DNA from: Methanomassiliicoccales archaeon UBA147
GTDB taxonomy: Archaea; Thermoplasmatota; Thermoplasmata; SG8-5
Direction: 5' to 3'
Length of the DNA stretch: 16,268 nucleotides
Assembly: GCA_002496385.1 (NCBI GenBank)
Contig: DAJR01000050.1
Coordinates: 8,518-24,785, forward strand
Both the position numbers and the translations under genes were made by a program. This document shows, piece after piece, positions 7,061-13,864 of the stretch. A model generated the notes under the pieces. That model was not told the origin of the DNA. It was given only the letters and a program-made list of their open reading frames with translations, and did not search any database. The first letter of the stretch is position 1; each line of letters starts with the position of its first letter.

Positions 7061-7088
7061 GCTAATCTTTTTAATGATTTTGATTAGC
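7061..7088. repeat. Palindrome P10 around the copy-B TATA box
   Basis: Perfect arms GCTAATC/GATTAGC (7061-7067/7082-7088) with a 14-nt AT-rich loop that contains the TATA-like sequence. It shares the TAATC/GATTA core with P1, P2 and P9. It could be an operator over a promoter used in one or both directions. Confidence 0.6.
7068..7077. promoter_or_regulatory. TATA-like sequence upstream of copy B
   Basis: Minus strand CATTAAAAA, centred 27 nt before ATG 7045, as for the intact gene. On the plus strand the same stretch (TTTTTAATGA) could serve the small membrane protein downstream, though the distance to its ATG is long. Confidence 0.4.
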
Positions 7089-7219
7089 CATCATTGCTCA
7101 CCGAAACGCCAGCCCTATGGGAAACTATTTTAGCCTCCGAAACTATCATGCCCAACATGGATGGTGCCTGCGCGTTTGTGAGTCTGCTGCCCCTTCAGAC
7201 GGACGGCGAGGGCAATGAC

Positions 7220-7471
7220 ATGGTATGCACTTATCTCATCATTCTTGGGATTCTGCTTCTGGTGCTCTATATCAGCCTGTTCATCTACAACAGGCTGGTT
7301 GTGGGTAAGAAGGTCAGGCAGCACCCCTGCAAGTACTGCGGCCACATGGTGAACGCGGTGTCCCAGTGCTGCTCGGCGCCTGTCGAGGAGCGGTTCATGG
7401 CAGGCCGGTGCAGCAAGTGCGGGAAAAGCACCAGGACGGTCTGCGCCACGTGCAAAAGAGAACTATACTGA
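7220..7471 (+). CDS. Small membrane-anchored zinc-ribbon protein
   Basis: An 83-residue protein that I do not recognise as a named family. Residues about 3-28 form one strongly hydrophobic segment (YLIILGILLLVLYISLFIY), followed by a basic stretch (RLVVGKKVRQ) that suggests the C-terminus faces the cytoplasm. The rest is Cys-rich: C37-x2-C40 with C50/C51, then C64-x2-C67 and C75-x2-C78, the pattern of one or two zinc ribbons. ATG 7220 is preferred because it puts the membrane helix at the N-terminus and has GAGGG 10-12 nt before it; ATGs at 7148 and 7157 are in the same frame. It converges with the DUF2156 gene 26 bp away and ends in an AATTTTTAAC run that may terminate transcription. Confidence 0.7.
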   Translation: MVCTYLIILGILLLVLYISLFIYNRLVVGKKVRQHPCKYCGHMVNAVSQCCSAPVEERFMAGRCSKCGKSTRTVCATCKRELY

Positions 7472-7497
7472 ATTTTTAACAATCTCCCATTTTCGAA

Positions 7498-8424
7498 TCA
7501 ATAATGTTCGTGCCCAAGCTCTTTGCATTTGTTTGGGTCCAGGAGCATATGCTGGACCTCGAGCATCATGGTGGGGTGGTATCTCTGCTTCGCAGTCCTC
7601 AACCCTTCGATGCCCAGGTCGGATTGCCTGTTGATGTACAAATGATTCTTGGAAAGAAGTTTCGCACACTCGTTGTTGATTGCCTGGTACAACCCCTCGA
7701 AAGCCGGCATGGCCTTCTCGAAATGCACGACCGCGGTATCCGGGCATATGGACTCGAACACCGTGACAGCTTCAATATCCCCGTTGATGCGGATGGCCAG
7801 GCCGCGGAGTCCGAGTTCGAAACAGTGTTCCACGGTATACAGAATCGCCAGCCTCTCGTTGTCCAGGAGCGGGTCGGATTCGCAGTCCTTCCAGAGACAC
7901 CAGCGCTGCAAGAATATTCTGATCTCGTCGATGTTCTGCTTGCATAACGATTCAACTTCGTAGGCCTGCTGGCGTTTGAATTTGCTGAGCTTGTTGCGTA
8001 TCTTGAGGTAATTCTTTCCTTCCAGGTTCGCAAGGTCGGCCGCCCTGTAAACGTAATCGAAATAATCCGGGTGCTTGATGAAGCAGGCTTCCGGGAAAAT
8101 TTCCTTGAGCCAAGCCATTGTCTCATTGTCCACCAGGACAAGGCAATATTCAGATTTTGCTTCCTCGGACAGCGTCACCAGCTGCCTCACAAGCTCGGGA
8201 CTGCACGGCCCCAAAGGCGGCCTGAACCGCGGGTTCTCATCAGGTTTGGTCATTATCATCAGGCAGCCCTCATGGAACAGGAAGTAAGGCTGGACGAAAT
8301 GGCTCCAGCTTACGAGCGTTGTGAAAATATTTTCGCTGTGCCTTGGCGGGTACATCGCATAATGGGCATCGAACAGCGGCTTGTCCCCGAGCTTGAGCGG
8401 TTTGAAATCCTCAATCCCGAACAT
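7498..8424 (-). CDS. DUF2156 protein (LPG-synthase C-terminal / GNAT-like fold)
   Basis: A 308-residue protein of the DUF2156 family, related to the catalytic domain of lysyl-phosphatidylglycerol synthase, a double GNAT-like fold. Seen: family start MFGIEDFKPLKLGDKPLFDA, then YPPRHSENIFTTLVSW, a basic stretch KIRNKLSKFKRQQ mid-protein, and YINRQSDLGIEGLRTAKQRY near the C-terminus. No membrane helices, so it is unlike full MprF. ATG 8424 is chosen over the frame's upstream extension because the upstream residues read through the GNAT gene. The start overlaps the end of the GNAT gene by 14 nt, which suggests coupled translation. It is the last gene of the PerR-headed run. Its substrate is unknown; an aminoacyl or acyl transfer is inference from fold. 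Confidence 0.8.
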   Translation of the reverse strand: MFGIEDFKPLKLGDKPLFDAHYAMYPPRHSENIFTTLVSWSHFVQPYFLFHEGCLMIMTKPDENPRFRPPLGPCSPELVRQLVTLSEEAKSEYCLVLVDNETMAWLKEIFPEACFIKHPDYFDYVYRAADLANLEGKNYLKIRNKLSKFKRQQAYEVESLCKQNIDEIRIFLQRWCLWKDCESDPLLDNERLAILYTVEHCFELGLRGLAIRINGDIEAVTVFESICPDTAVVHFEKAMPAFEGLYQAINNECAKLLSKNHLYINRQSDLGIEGLRTAKQRYHPTMMLEVQHMLLDPNKCKELGHEHY

Positions 8425-8839
8425 CCGGCTTTCTCCTGAACACCATCGGTTCTCCGGCCAATGCCTCGAACCCCAGAGGCTCGTAGAATCTCCTGGAACC
8501 CGGCTCGGCCACCAGGCCAACCCATACCAAACTCTTCGCCATGCAATGCTCCAGCAGTTTACTCACTATCGCTCTGCCAATACCCCGGCCCCTGCACCTT
8601 TCCAGAACAACGATGTCCTGGAGCCAGGCGTCCGAGGTTCCGTCGGATATCGCCCTGCCCATGCCGATAGCTTTTCCAGTTGTTGGGTCAACCGCGACGA
8701 CGAACGCGAAGCTGCCTTCTATCAACGGCCCTATTCCGGAAGGGTCATAGCTCTCCAGCCACCAGCCGCCCGCTTTGTACAGTTCGACAATCTGGTCTTC
8801 AGGCCAGCTTTCAACAGGACGTATATCGAATTCTGACAG
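8411..8839 (-). CDS. GNAT-family N-acetyltransferase, probable CTG start
   Basis: Transfers an acetyl group from acetyl-CoA to an unknown amine, 142 aa. Seen: N-terminal SEFDIRPVESWPEDQI, KAGGWWLESYDPSG, the beta4 strand WLQDIVVLERCRG, the acetyl-CoA loop CRGRGIGRAI (about 81-90), and the typical end EPGSRRFYEPLGFEAL. The family N-terminus is reached only from CTG 8839; an in-frame TGA lies directly before it and no in-frame ATG or GTG precedes the conserved region (the first TTG is 38 codons in, past it). GGGGGG sits 5 nt before the CTG. It follows the rhodanese-ABM gene by 10 nt and overlaps DUF2156 by 14 nt. A sequencing slip hiding an upstream ATG is the other possibility. Confidence 0.85.
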   Translation of the reverse strand: MSEFDIRPVESWPEDQIVELYKAGGWWLESYDPSGIGPLIEGSFAFVVAVDPTTGKAIGMGRAISDGTSDAWLQDIVVLERCRGRGIGRAIVSKLLEHCMAKSLVWVGLVAEPGSRRFYEPLGFEALAGEPMVFRRKPDVRD

Positions 8840-8849
8840 TCAATCCCCC

Positions 8850-9437
8850 CTATTTCAGGACCTCGTAGAACTCCTCCACGGGCATCTCGGCAAGGTGTTC
8901 GGCGAGCGAGTCGAAGGTAGCCCTGAATTCCGGGTCCAGGTGGGAGCGCTCGTGCGCTTCCTTGGACTCCCAGAATGTCACCAGTATCATCTTGGTCGGC
9001 TCAATATTCAGGGTTGTGAGGTCCGCTTCCACGAAGCTGCCTATGCCGGACATCCCGGAAATCCTCAGGGCCTTGGAACCGAGAAAGCCTGGCATATGCT
9101 CTGTCGCCCGGCAAAGCATCATCGCCTTCTCCATGAATCTCTCCTCGTGGCCCGGTCTTATTCGAACGAAATTCTGGGCGCAGATTATGGTGTTACGCAC
9201 CCAGTCATAACCTTCCTGCTCGTCAAGTCTCAAATAGCGGGAATCAAGGCCCATCCCCGCGAGCTTGTCATGCGCGATGATTGACCGCCGTTCGGTATTG
9301 CAGTAAATGATGATTTGCTTGTTCTTCAGGAACTCTTCATGGAATTTCAGGTCGTAATGCGGGATGTTGATTGCGCCTTTGATGTGTTCCTTCACGAACT
9401 CCTCCCTCGTCCTGACATCGATGATTATTTCTTGCAT
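8850..9437 (-). CDS. Rhodanese domain fused to an antibiotic-biosynthesis-monooxygenase (ABM) domain
   Basis: A 195-residue fusion. Residues about 1-80 are rhodanese-like: IIIDVRTREEF, HIKGAINIPH, and the active loop YCNTERRS with Cys46 in the catalytic position; this fold carries sulfane sulfur as a persulfide. Residues about 95-195 are an ABM/dimeric alpha-beta-barrel domain (FVRIRPGHEERFMEKA, MPGFLGSKALR, ILVTFWESKEAHERS), whose relatives are quinol monooxygenases or heme oxygenases. ATG 9437 is chosen; GGTG lies 5 nt before it, across the preceding stop. The upstream gene ends 8 nt away. The context suggests sulfur or oxygen-linked detoxification, but the reaction is not known. Confidence 0.85.
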   Translation of the reverse strand: MQEIIIDVRTREEFVKEHIKGAINIPHYDLKFHEEFLKNKQIIIYCNTERRSIIAHDKLAGMGLDSRYLRLDEQEGYDWVRNTIICAQNFVRIRPGHEERFMEKAMMLCRATEHMPGFLGSKALRISGMSGIGSFVEADLTTLNIEPTKMILVTFWESKEAHERSHLDPEFRATFDSLAEHLAEMPVEEFYEVLK

Positions 9438-9445
9438 GGGGGCAC

Positions 9446-9937
9446 CTACATGAACCTGTCGAACCTGTCCTTCGTGGCCTTGCATATCGGGCACACGCCG
9501 GGCGGCTCGTCCCTTGCGGCCAGGTAGCCGCACACCCTGCATCTCCAGACCGGATGGGATAGGCCGGATGCCCCGGTCCCGGCTTTCTTTTCCCGGAATT
9601 GCTGGCGCTCATCTCTTTTCATGGGACGGCGGTCAGGCAGGGGCTCTGCCTTTGCCTTCCCCTCTGCAATGTCCTTCGATACATAGAGCGCGCAATAGCA
9701 CGCGCCGAAATCGTCAAGATCGGCATCTCGGTAATCACAGGGGCAGATGATGTCCAGGTCCTCCTGGCGATTGCCGTCCGCAAGCCTGCAGGGGCATGCC
9801 TGGTGGCCGAACCTCTTCTCGTTGGCTAGCAACCCCTCCACCAGTTCCATCGTGAACGCGCTGTCCGGGTTCAGGAAATATCCGTTCTTCCTGGCATCCG
9901 AATCCAGTTTCGCGAAAAGGTTCTGGGTATCGCTCAT
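9446..9937 (-). CDS. Ferredoxin:thioredoxin reductase catalytic-chain domain fused to rubredoxin
   Basis: A 163-residue fusion. The N-terminal domain has the [4Fe-4S]/redox Cys pattern of FTR catalytic chains: C48-P-C50, C65-P-C67 and C80-Y-C82. The last pair is CYC where plant FTR has CHC. FTR takes single electrons from ferredoxin and reduces a protein disulfide. Residues about 130-163 are a compact rubredoxin domain, WRCRVCGY...GVCPICK (C133, C136, C149, C152), joined by a charged linker. The start ATG 9937 overlaps the glutaredoxin stop (ATGA), and GAGG lies upstream. The fused rubredoxin probably supplies electrons directly to the FTR cluster or links it to rubrerythrin; this is inference. 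The adjacent glutaredoxin is the obvious disulfide substrate. Confidence 0.9.
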   Translation of the reverse strand: MSDTQNLFAKLDSDARKNGYFLNPDSAFTMELVEGLLANEKRFGHQACPCRLADGNRQEDLDIICPCDYRDADLDDFGACYCALYVSKDIAEGKAKAEPLPDRRPMKRDERQQFREKKAGTGASGLSHPVWRCRVCGYLAARDEPPGVCPICKATKDRFDRFM

Positions 9938-10212
9938 TTTAGGGCCTCCCTTATCTCGTCCTCCTTGAAACCGACTATGCATTTGCTGTCGCCGATGACC
10001 ATGGTGGGGAATGAGCACCTGGGGTTCCACTTCTCGACGTCTTTCATGATGCTGTCCCTCTCGGTTCCCTGGAGCAGGTCCACGAAAATGTATTCGAACT
10101 TCACTCCCAGGTTGCTCAGGAACTGTTTGGTGCGTTTGCACCACACGCATGTGCTCAGCGCGTAAAGAACAATCTTTCCCTTGTCAACCCCTTCGACCTT
10201 TTCGAACTTCAT
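9934..10212 (-). CDS. Glutaredoxin/NrdH-like thiol-disulfide protein
   Basis: A 92-residue thioredoxin-fold protein. Seen: strand KIVLYALST, redox motif CVWC at 22-25, FEYIFVDLL, cis-Pro motif SFPTMVIGD at 68-76, and GFKEDEIREAL at the end. It probably shuttles disulfide equivalents and is reduced by the FTR-rubredoxin fusion, whose gene overlaps it by 4 nt. ATG 10212 is preferred, with AGGTG upstream; the frame stays open further upstream without family features. Archaeal relatives often use coenzymes or FTR rather than glutathione. Confidence 0.9.
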   Translation of the reverse strand: MKFEKVEGVDKGKIVLYALSTCVWCKRTKQFLSNLGVKFEYIFVDLLQGTERDSIMKDVEKWNPRCSFPTMVIGDSKCIVGFKEDEIREALK

Positions 10213-10244
10213 TTTTTCACCTGCCCTCTTGTCATCCGATTTGG

Positions 10245-10799
10245 TTATGAATATCTTTCCATGTACACGAATTCCGGAAACTTCAGTCTGACTGGCCTTG
10301 TGCTGTCCACGTTCCATTGTTCATCAGTGACATTGTCGGTCCTGCTGTGAGATTTCTTGCCTATGGCCATGACGGTTATGACTGCCACATCTTCCGGTAT
10401 GCCCAGTATCTCCCTGGTCCTTTTCGGGCTGAAACCCGCGACCGGATGGGCTACGAGTCCCATCCCGGTTGCCATGAGCATCAGCAGGCCCACCGCAATC
10501 CCGGTGTCGAACTGGTAATACTCCCTTTCCCGTATGACACAGTCGAATTCCTTCTTCGAAAGCACAACGAGGAGCATGGAGGCGTCCCTCATCCATTCGT
10601 TTCCCTTTGAGAGGGCGGCATGCATCTTCTCAAGCATCTCCGGGGTTCGGACGAATAACAGCCGCCAGGGCTGGTTGTTGAAGCATGAAGGCGCCATGGA
10701 TGCTGCCCACGCCAGTTCCCTGACCATTGCATCTGTGATATCGACAGGCTCCAGCGCCCGATAGGCGCGGCGTTTCTCGATGGCTTCCTTCACTTCCAT
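10245..10799 (-). CDS. Nitroreductase-family flavoprotein
   Basis: A 184-residue FMN-dependent nitroreductase-fold protein, usually a homodimer. Seen: the N-terminal FMN contact region IEKRRAYRAL, APSCFNNQPWRL at about 36-47, LSKGNEWMRDAS, the mid-protein DTGIAVGLLMLMATGMGL, and GFSPKRTREILGIPEDVAV, followed by IGKKSHSR. Family enzymes reduce quinones, nitro compounds, flavins or Fe(III) with NAD(P)H; the actual substrate cannot be read off. Its position among ferritin genes makes flavin-driven iron or rubredoxin reduction a fair guess. The 27-nt upstream gap holds GGGAG as a ribosome site. Confidence 0.92.
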   Translation of the reverse strand: MEVKEAIEKRRAYRALEPVDITDAMVRELAWAASMAPSCFNNQPWRLLFVRTPEMLEKMHAALSKGNEWMRDASMLLVVLSKKEFDCVIREREYYQFDTGIAVGLLMLMATGMGLVAHPVAGFSPKRTREILGIPEDVAVITVMAIGKKSHSRTDNVTDEQWNVDSTRPVRLKFPEFVYMERYS

Positions 10800-10826
10800 G
10801 GAACGATTGTCTCCCTATTCGCATTC

Positions 10827-11321
10827 TCACGGGCCCAGATGCATGCCCGGGTTGAAATCGTCGTAGGCTTCGAACTCCTGCTGGGCCTCCATCTCCTGTT
10901 TCAATATCTGGTAGTGGCTCTCCTCCATCCGGGCGAAATATCTGAGTGTCGCAGCCATCTCTTTGTCTGAATCCACAAATTTCGCGAAATCGGTGTAGAA
11001 CTCGCCGGCCGCCCTCTCGGCGTCCATCGCCTGCTGGATTATCTTGCTCAGCGGGTATTTTTCACTGTCCGTGTCAATCTCGGGCAGTGGGACAGGGCTC
11101 ACCAGCGGCAGCTCCAGCTTCTTGTTCCGGAATTGTAACTCATATTGCTGGGTCAGGAAGGAGCGGTGCTTCTCCTCCTCGCCGGCAAGGAACCTGAACC
11201 TGTCCTTCAGGAATGCGTTCCTTGTTATTCCGGCCAAGATCGAGTATGCCTCTTTGCTGTCTATCTCCGCCTTTATGGCAGTGAAGAACAGATCTTCCAG
11301 GGACAGTCCTTTCAGGTCCAT
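10827..11321 (-). CDS. Ferritin-like diiron protein (rubrerythrin-type without rubredoxin)
   Basis: A 164-residue four-helix ferritin-like protein of the COG1633/erythrin type. Diiron ligand candidates: E19/E24 in AIKAEIDSKEAY, E49 and H52 in GEEEKHR, E102/E107 in DAERAAGEFY, and E133/E134 with H136 in MEESHYQI. It lacks the C-terminal rubredoxin domain of rubrerythrin and ends in a short HLGP tail. Relatives reduce peroxide or bind iron. ATG 11321 has GGTGAG just upstream. It lies 8 nt after the ferritin gene. Confidence 0.88.
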   Translation of the reverse strand: MDLKGLSLEDLFFTAIKAEIDSKEAYSILAGITRNAFLKDRFRFLAGEEEKHRSFLTQQYELQFRNKKLELPLVSPVPLPEIDTDSEKYPLSKIIQQAMDAERAAGEFYTDFAKFVDSDKEMAATLRYFARMEESHYQILKQEMEAQQEFEAYDDFNPGMHLGP

Positions 11322-11329
11322 TGTCTCAC

Positions 11330-11854
11330 CTATGCCTGTGCCCCGGGTGCGGGGAACGTGAAGAGCGGGATTCTCGCAGCCAGGTCCTTGTCTATCATGA
11401 ACAGGCCGTTGCCCTTTTCCCCTGCCAATTTGAGCTTCAGTACTATGTCCTGCGCAGTCGACTCCTCTTCCACCTGTTCTTTGACGAACCAGTGGAGCAT
11501 CTCGACTGTTGCATGGTCCTTTTCCTTGATGGCGAGGTCCATCATGGCGTTGATGAGGGCAGTCACATGCTGCTCGTGCGTTGAGACATTCTCCATCATG
11601 GCCAGCGGCGTCTTCCACTTGGTCTGGGGTCCGTCTATCGCCTTCAGGACGACCCTTCCGCCGCGTTCTGAGACATAGTCGTAGAACTTCATGGCATGCA
11701 TGAGCTCCTCCTGGGCCTGGGATTTCATCCAGTGAGCAAAACCCCGAAGGCCTTTCTCCTCAATGTCCGACGCCATGGAAAGGTAAAGGTAGGATGAGTA
11801 GAGTTCAGCATTTATCTGGTCATTCAATGCCTTCTCCACTTTCTTGTTCATCAT
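11330..11854 (-). CDS. ftnA: Non-heme ferritin
   Basis: Oxidises and stores iron in a 24-subunit shell; 174 aa. With ATG 11854 as start the ferroxidase residues fall at E17, E50, H53, E94 and Q127, the same numbering as E. coli FtnA, which supports this start over ATG 11851. Seen: NAELYSSYLYLSMA, QAQEELMHAMKFYDYV, VEMLHWFVKEQVEEE, KLAGEKGNGLFMIDKDL. GGAGTGAG lies just upstream and overlaps the desulfoferrodoxin stop. Beside superoxide reductase and rubrerythrin, it would capture iron released during oxidative stress. Confidence 0.95.
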   Translation of the reverse strand: MMNKKVEKALNDQINAELYSSYLYLSMASDIEEKGLRGFAHWMKSQAQEELMHAMKFYDYVSERGGRVVLKAIDGPQTKWKTPLAMMENVSTHEQHVTALINAMMDLAIKEKDHATVEMLHWFVKEQVEEESTAQDIVLKLKLAGEKGNGLFMIDKDLAARIPLFTFPAPGAQA

Positions 11855-11859
11855 GCCGC

Positions 11860-12237
11860 TCACTCCTTCTTCCACAGTCCATGCAGGTTGCAGTATTCTT
11901 TTGCTGAAAGCTTCTCGGCCTTGCACATGAATATCGCCTCTGGCTTGTCCCCCGGTTTCAGAAACTTCTTGTAGCTCCTTCCGTCTGCTATGAGTTCGAT
12001 CCATTCGATGTAGTGCTTCTCCTCCATCGGGTGCGCGACAGAGCCCACCTTCACAGTGACCGTGTCGCCGTTGCGTTCTATCACGGGCACATGCTTCTCC
12101 TTGGCCGCGTCCACGGTGTTCTCAGTCACCAGTCTCATCGGTTCGCCGCAGCACACAAGCTCCCCGGCGCCGTCATGGAGCACTTCAACGATATTGCCGC
12201 AAATGTCGCATTTGTAAATCTCGAATTTTTCAGTCAT
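11860..12237 (-). CDS. dfx: Desulfoferrodoxin (2Fe superoxide reductase)
   Basis: Reduces superoxide to hydrogen peroxide without making oxygen, 125 aa. Center I, the desulforedoxin-type FeCys4 site, is intact: YKCDICG (C9, C12) and VCCGEPM (C28, C29). The catalytic center II His4Cys site is intact too: EKHVPV (E46/H48 region), AHPMEEKHYIEW (two His) and EYCNLHGLW (Cys and His), so this is the two-iron form. ATG 12237 is chosen: GAGGTGA lies 5 nt before it, while the frame's earlier GTG overlaps that site. Rubredoxin encoded nearby is the usual electron donor, and rubrerythrin next door can remove the peroxide made. Confidence 0.96.
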   Translation of the reverse strand: MTEKFEIYKCDICGNIVEVLHDGAGELVCCGEPMRLVTENTVDAAKEKHVPVIERNGDTVTVKVGSVAHPMEEKHYIEWIELIADGRSYKKFLKPGDKPEAIFMCKAEKLSAKEYCNLHGLWKKE

Positions 12238-12247
12238 TTCATTCACC

Positions 12248-12823
12248 TCACCAGTTCTCCGCCAGCACTTCGAAGTACTCCTTGGGGTGGGCGCAGGCAG
12301 GGCATTTCTCAGGGGCTTCAGGGCCTTCGTGGATGAAACCGCAGTTGTTGCACTTCCATTTCACAGTTTTTTCCTTCTTGAAGACCTTGCCTTCCTCAAT
12401 GTTTTTCAGGAGGCCGAGATATCTGGACTCGTGGAAATTCTCGGCCTTGGCGATGTTCCTGAACACGACAGCGACTTCCTTGAATCCCTCTCTGTCAGCA
12501 ATGTCAGCGAATTCGGGATACATGGATGTCCACTCATGGTTCTCCCCGGCGGCCGCTTCCCTAAGGTTCTCGGCAGTGGTGCCGATCTTGCCGGCAGGGA
12601 ACTTCGCGGTTATCTCCACATCCCCGCCCTCGAGGAACTTGAACATGCGTTTTGCATGCTCCTTTTCATGGTTGGCTGTCTCCTCGAAGATATTCTGTAT
12701 CTGAACGAACCCCTCCTTCTTGGCCTGCTTGGCGAAGTATGTGTACCGATTCCTGGCCTGGGATTCCCCTGCGAAAGCGGTCAGGAGATTCTTCTCCGTC
12801 TGCGTCCCCTTGAGGCTTTTCAT
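12248..12823 (-). CDS. rbr: Rubrerythrin
   Basis: Peroxide reductase with a diiron site and a C-terminal rubredoxin site, 191 aa. Diiron ligands: E20 (FAGESQARNRY), E53 and H56 (NHEKEHAKRM), E94/E97 (AAGENHEW), E128 and H131 (KAENFHESRY). Rubredoxin: WKCNNCGFIHEG and EKCPACAHPKEYF (C158, C161, C174, C177). ATG 12823 has GGAGTGA 4 nt upstream, overlapping the ferredoxin stop; the upstream extension of the frame has no family features. It takes electrons via rubredoxin/ferredoxin from the same operon. Confidence 0.97.
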   Translation of the reverse strand: MKSLKGTQTEKNLLTAFAGESQARNRYTYFAKQAKKEGFVQIQNIFEETANHEKEHAKRMFKFLEGGDVEITAKFPAGKIGTTAENLREAAAGENHEWTSMYPEFADIADREGFKEVAVVFRNIAKAENFHESRYLGLLKNIEEGKVFKKEKTVKWKCNNCGFIHEGPEAPEKCPACAHPKEYFEVLAENW

Positions 12824-12827
12824 GCGC

Positions 12828-13010
12828 TCACTCCATAGTGATGGCCTTGACCGGGCATGCCGCCTCGCACGCACCGCACTCTATGCAAGCGTCCGGGTTC
12901 ACTACCTCGGCCTTTCCGTCCTTTATCTCGAAGACCTTGGGGTCTGCCGGACATACGTCGTAGCAATCCCCGTGGCCCGCACATTTGTTCCTGTCAACCT
13001 TCGGTGGCAT
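12828..13010 (-). CDS. 2[4Fe-4S] ferredoxin
   Basis: A 60-residue soluble electron carrier. Two cluster motifs are seen: CAGHGDCYDVCP and CIECGACEAACP, the second canonical. Two in-frame ATGs are 6 nt apart; ATG 13010 has AGGAGG at the ideal 6-nt spacing, whereas ATG 13016 would have none, so 13010 is chosen. It probably feeds electrons to the FTR-rubredoxin fusion and to the rubredoxins of this operon. Confidence 0.93.
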   Translation of the reverse strand: MPPKVDRNKCAGHGDCYDVCPADPKVFEIKDGKAEVVNPDACIECGACEAACPVKAITME

Positions 13011-13022
13011 TTTCATTCCTCC

Positions 13023-13697
13023 TTATTTCAACTTCTTCTTGCAAAAGTACCAGTCCTTGCACTCAAACCCTTCATTCATTCTCTTTTCGGCCGCTTCCTG
13101 TGTCCTCGGGGGAGGCACAATGACCATATCCCCCGGCCTCCAGTTGGCCGGCGTAGCGACCTTATGCTTGACATGTGTCTGCAACGCATCAATGAGCCTC
13201 ATTATCTCGTCCATGTTGCGGCCGGTCGTCAGCGGATAGTATATCATTGCCCGCATGATTCCATCCGGGTCCATCACGAACACACATCTGGATGTCTCCG
13301 TATCGCTCTCCCCGGGCATGACCATTCCGAACTTAGTTGCAACGTCCTTGTTCAGGTCCGCTATGACGGGGAACGTAATCTTGACTCCGAAGTTCTGCTC
13401 GATGTTGCGAACCCATGCGATGTGGGAATAGGTGCTGTCTATGCTAAGCCCAAGGAGTTTCGTGTTCTTCTTTGCAAGCTCATCGGCAATCTGCTGGAAG
13501 GCGACGAATTCAGTAGTGCAAACTGGGGTGAAGTCCGCCGGATGGCTGAACAGGATCAGCCAGCTGCCCTTATAATCACTCAGTTTTTTCATTCCATGGG
13601 TTGTCTCGGCTTCAAAATCTGGAGCCGGTTCGCCAAGCCTCGGCATCTTCACACACTCGCATTCACGCCTCTCTTCAATTTCTATATGTTTTTCCAT
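13023..13697 (-). CDS. Peroxiredoxin (Prx6-like archaeal type, extra C-terminal cysteines)
   Basis: Reduces H2O2 and alkyl hydroperoxides through a thiol; 224 aa. Peroxidatic Cys60 sits in SHPADFTPVCTTEF, with Thr57, and the later ETSRCVFVMD supplies the active-site Arg. The long C-terminal arm (TPANWRPGDMVIVPPPRTQE) is the Prx6 subclass hallmark. C213 and C219 (CKDWYFC) match the C-x5-C pair of archaeal peroxiredoxins that resolve the oxidised Cys. A CEC pair at 13/15 in an N-terminal extension is unusual. ATG 13697 is chosen because GGAGGG lies about 8 nt upstream; ATG 13646 would remove the extension. Confidence 0.94.
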   Translation of the reverse strand: MEKHIEIEERRECECVKMPRLGEPAPDFEAETTHGMKKLSDYKGSWLILFSHPADFTPVCTTEFVAFQQIADELAKKNTKLLGLSIDSTYSHIAWVRNIEQNFGVKITFPVIADLNKDVATKFGMVMPGESDTETSRCVFVMDPDGIMRAMIYYPLTTGRNMDEIMRLIDALQTHVKHKVATPANWRPGDMVIVPPPRTQEAAEKRMNEGFECKDWYFCKKKLK

Positions 13698-13701
13698 GGT
13701 T

Positions 13702-13863
13702 CTATCCCTCCTTCTCGAAATACTTCTTCATCGCGCCGCAAAGCGGGCAGCGCCAGTCCTCGGGTATGTCCTCGAACTTGGTTCCCGGCTCAACACCGCT
13801 GTCCGGATCTCCTTCAGCCGGGTCGTAGATGTAACCGCACACAGTGCATTTCCATTTATCCAT
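13702..13863 (-). CDS. rub: Rubredoxin
   Basis: A 53-residue one-iron electron carrier starting MDKWKCTVCGYIYDPAEGD. The FeCys4 site is complete: C6, C9 (CTVCGY) and C39, C42 (CPLCGA); aromatic core residues and PGTKFEDIPEDWRCP are canonical. GGAGGT lies 7 nt before ATG 13863, inside the last codons of perR, whose stop is 1 nt upstream. It is the likely donor to desulfoferrodoxin and rubrerythrin. Confidence 0.97.
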   Translation of the reverse strand: MDKWKCTVCGYIYDPAEGDPDSGVEPGTKFEDIPEDWRCPLCGAMKKYFEKEG

Positions 13864-13864
13864 G

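Noticed and set aside
8784..8791. TCGACAAT in the GNAT gene (and its complement at about 15272 in the receiver-hemerythrin gene)
   Set aside because: Both lie inside well-supported codons without palindromic arms, so they are taken as chance matches to the array motif.
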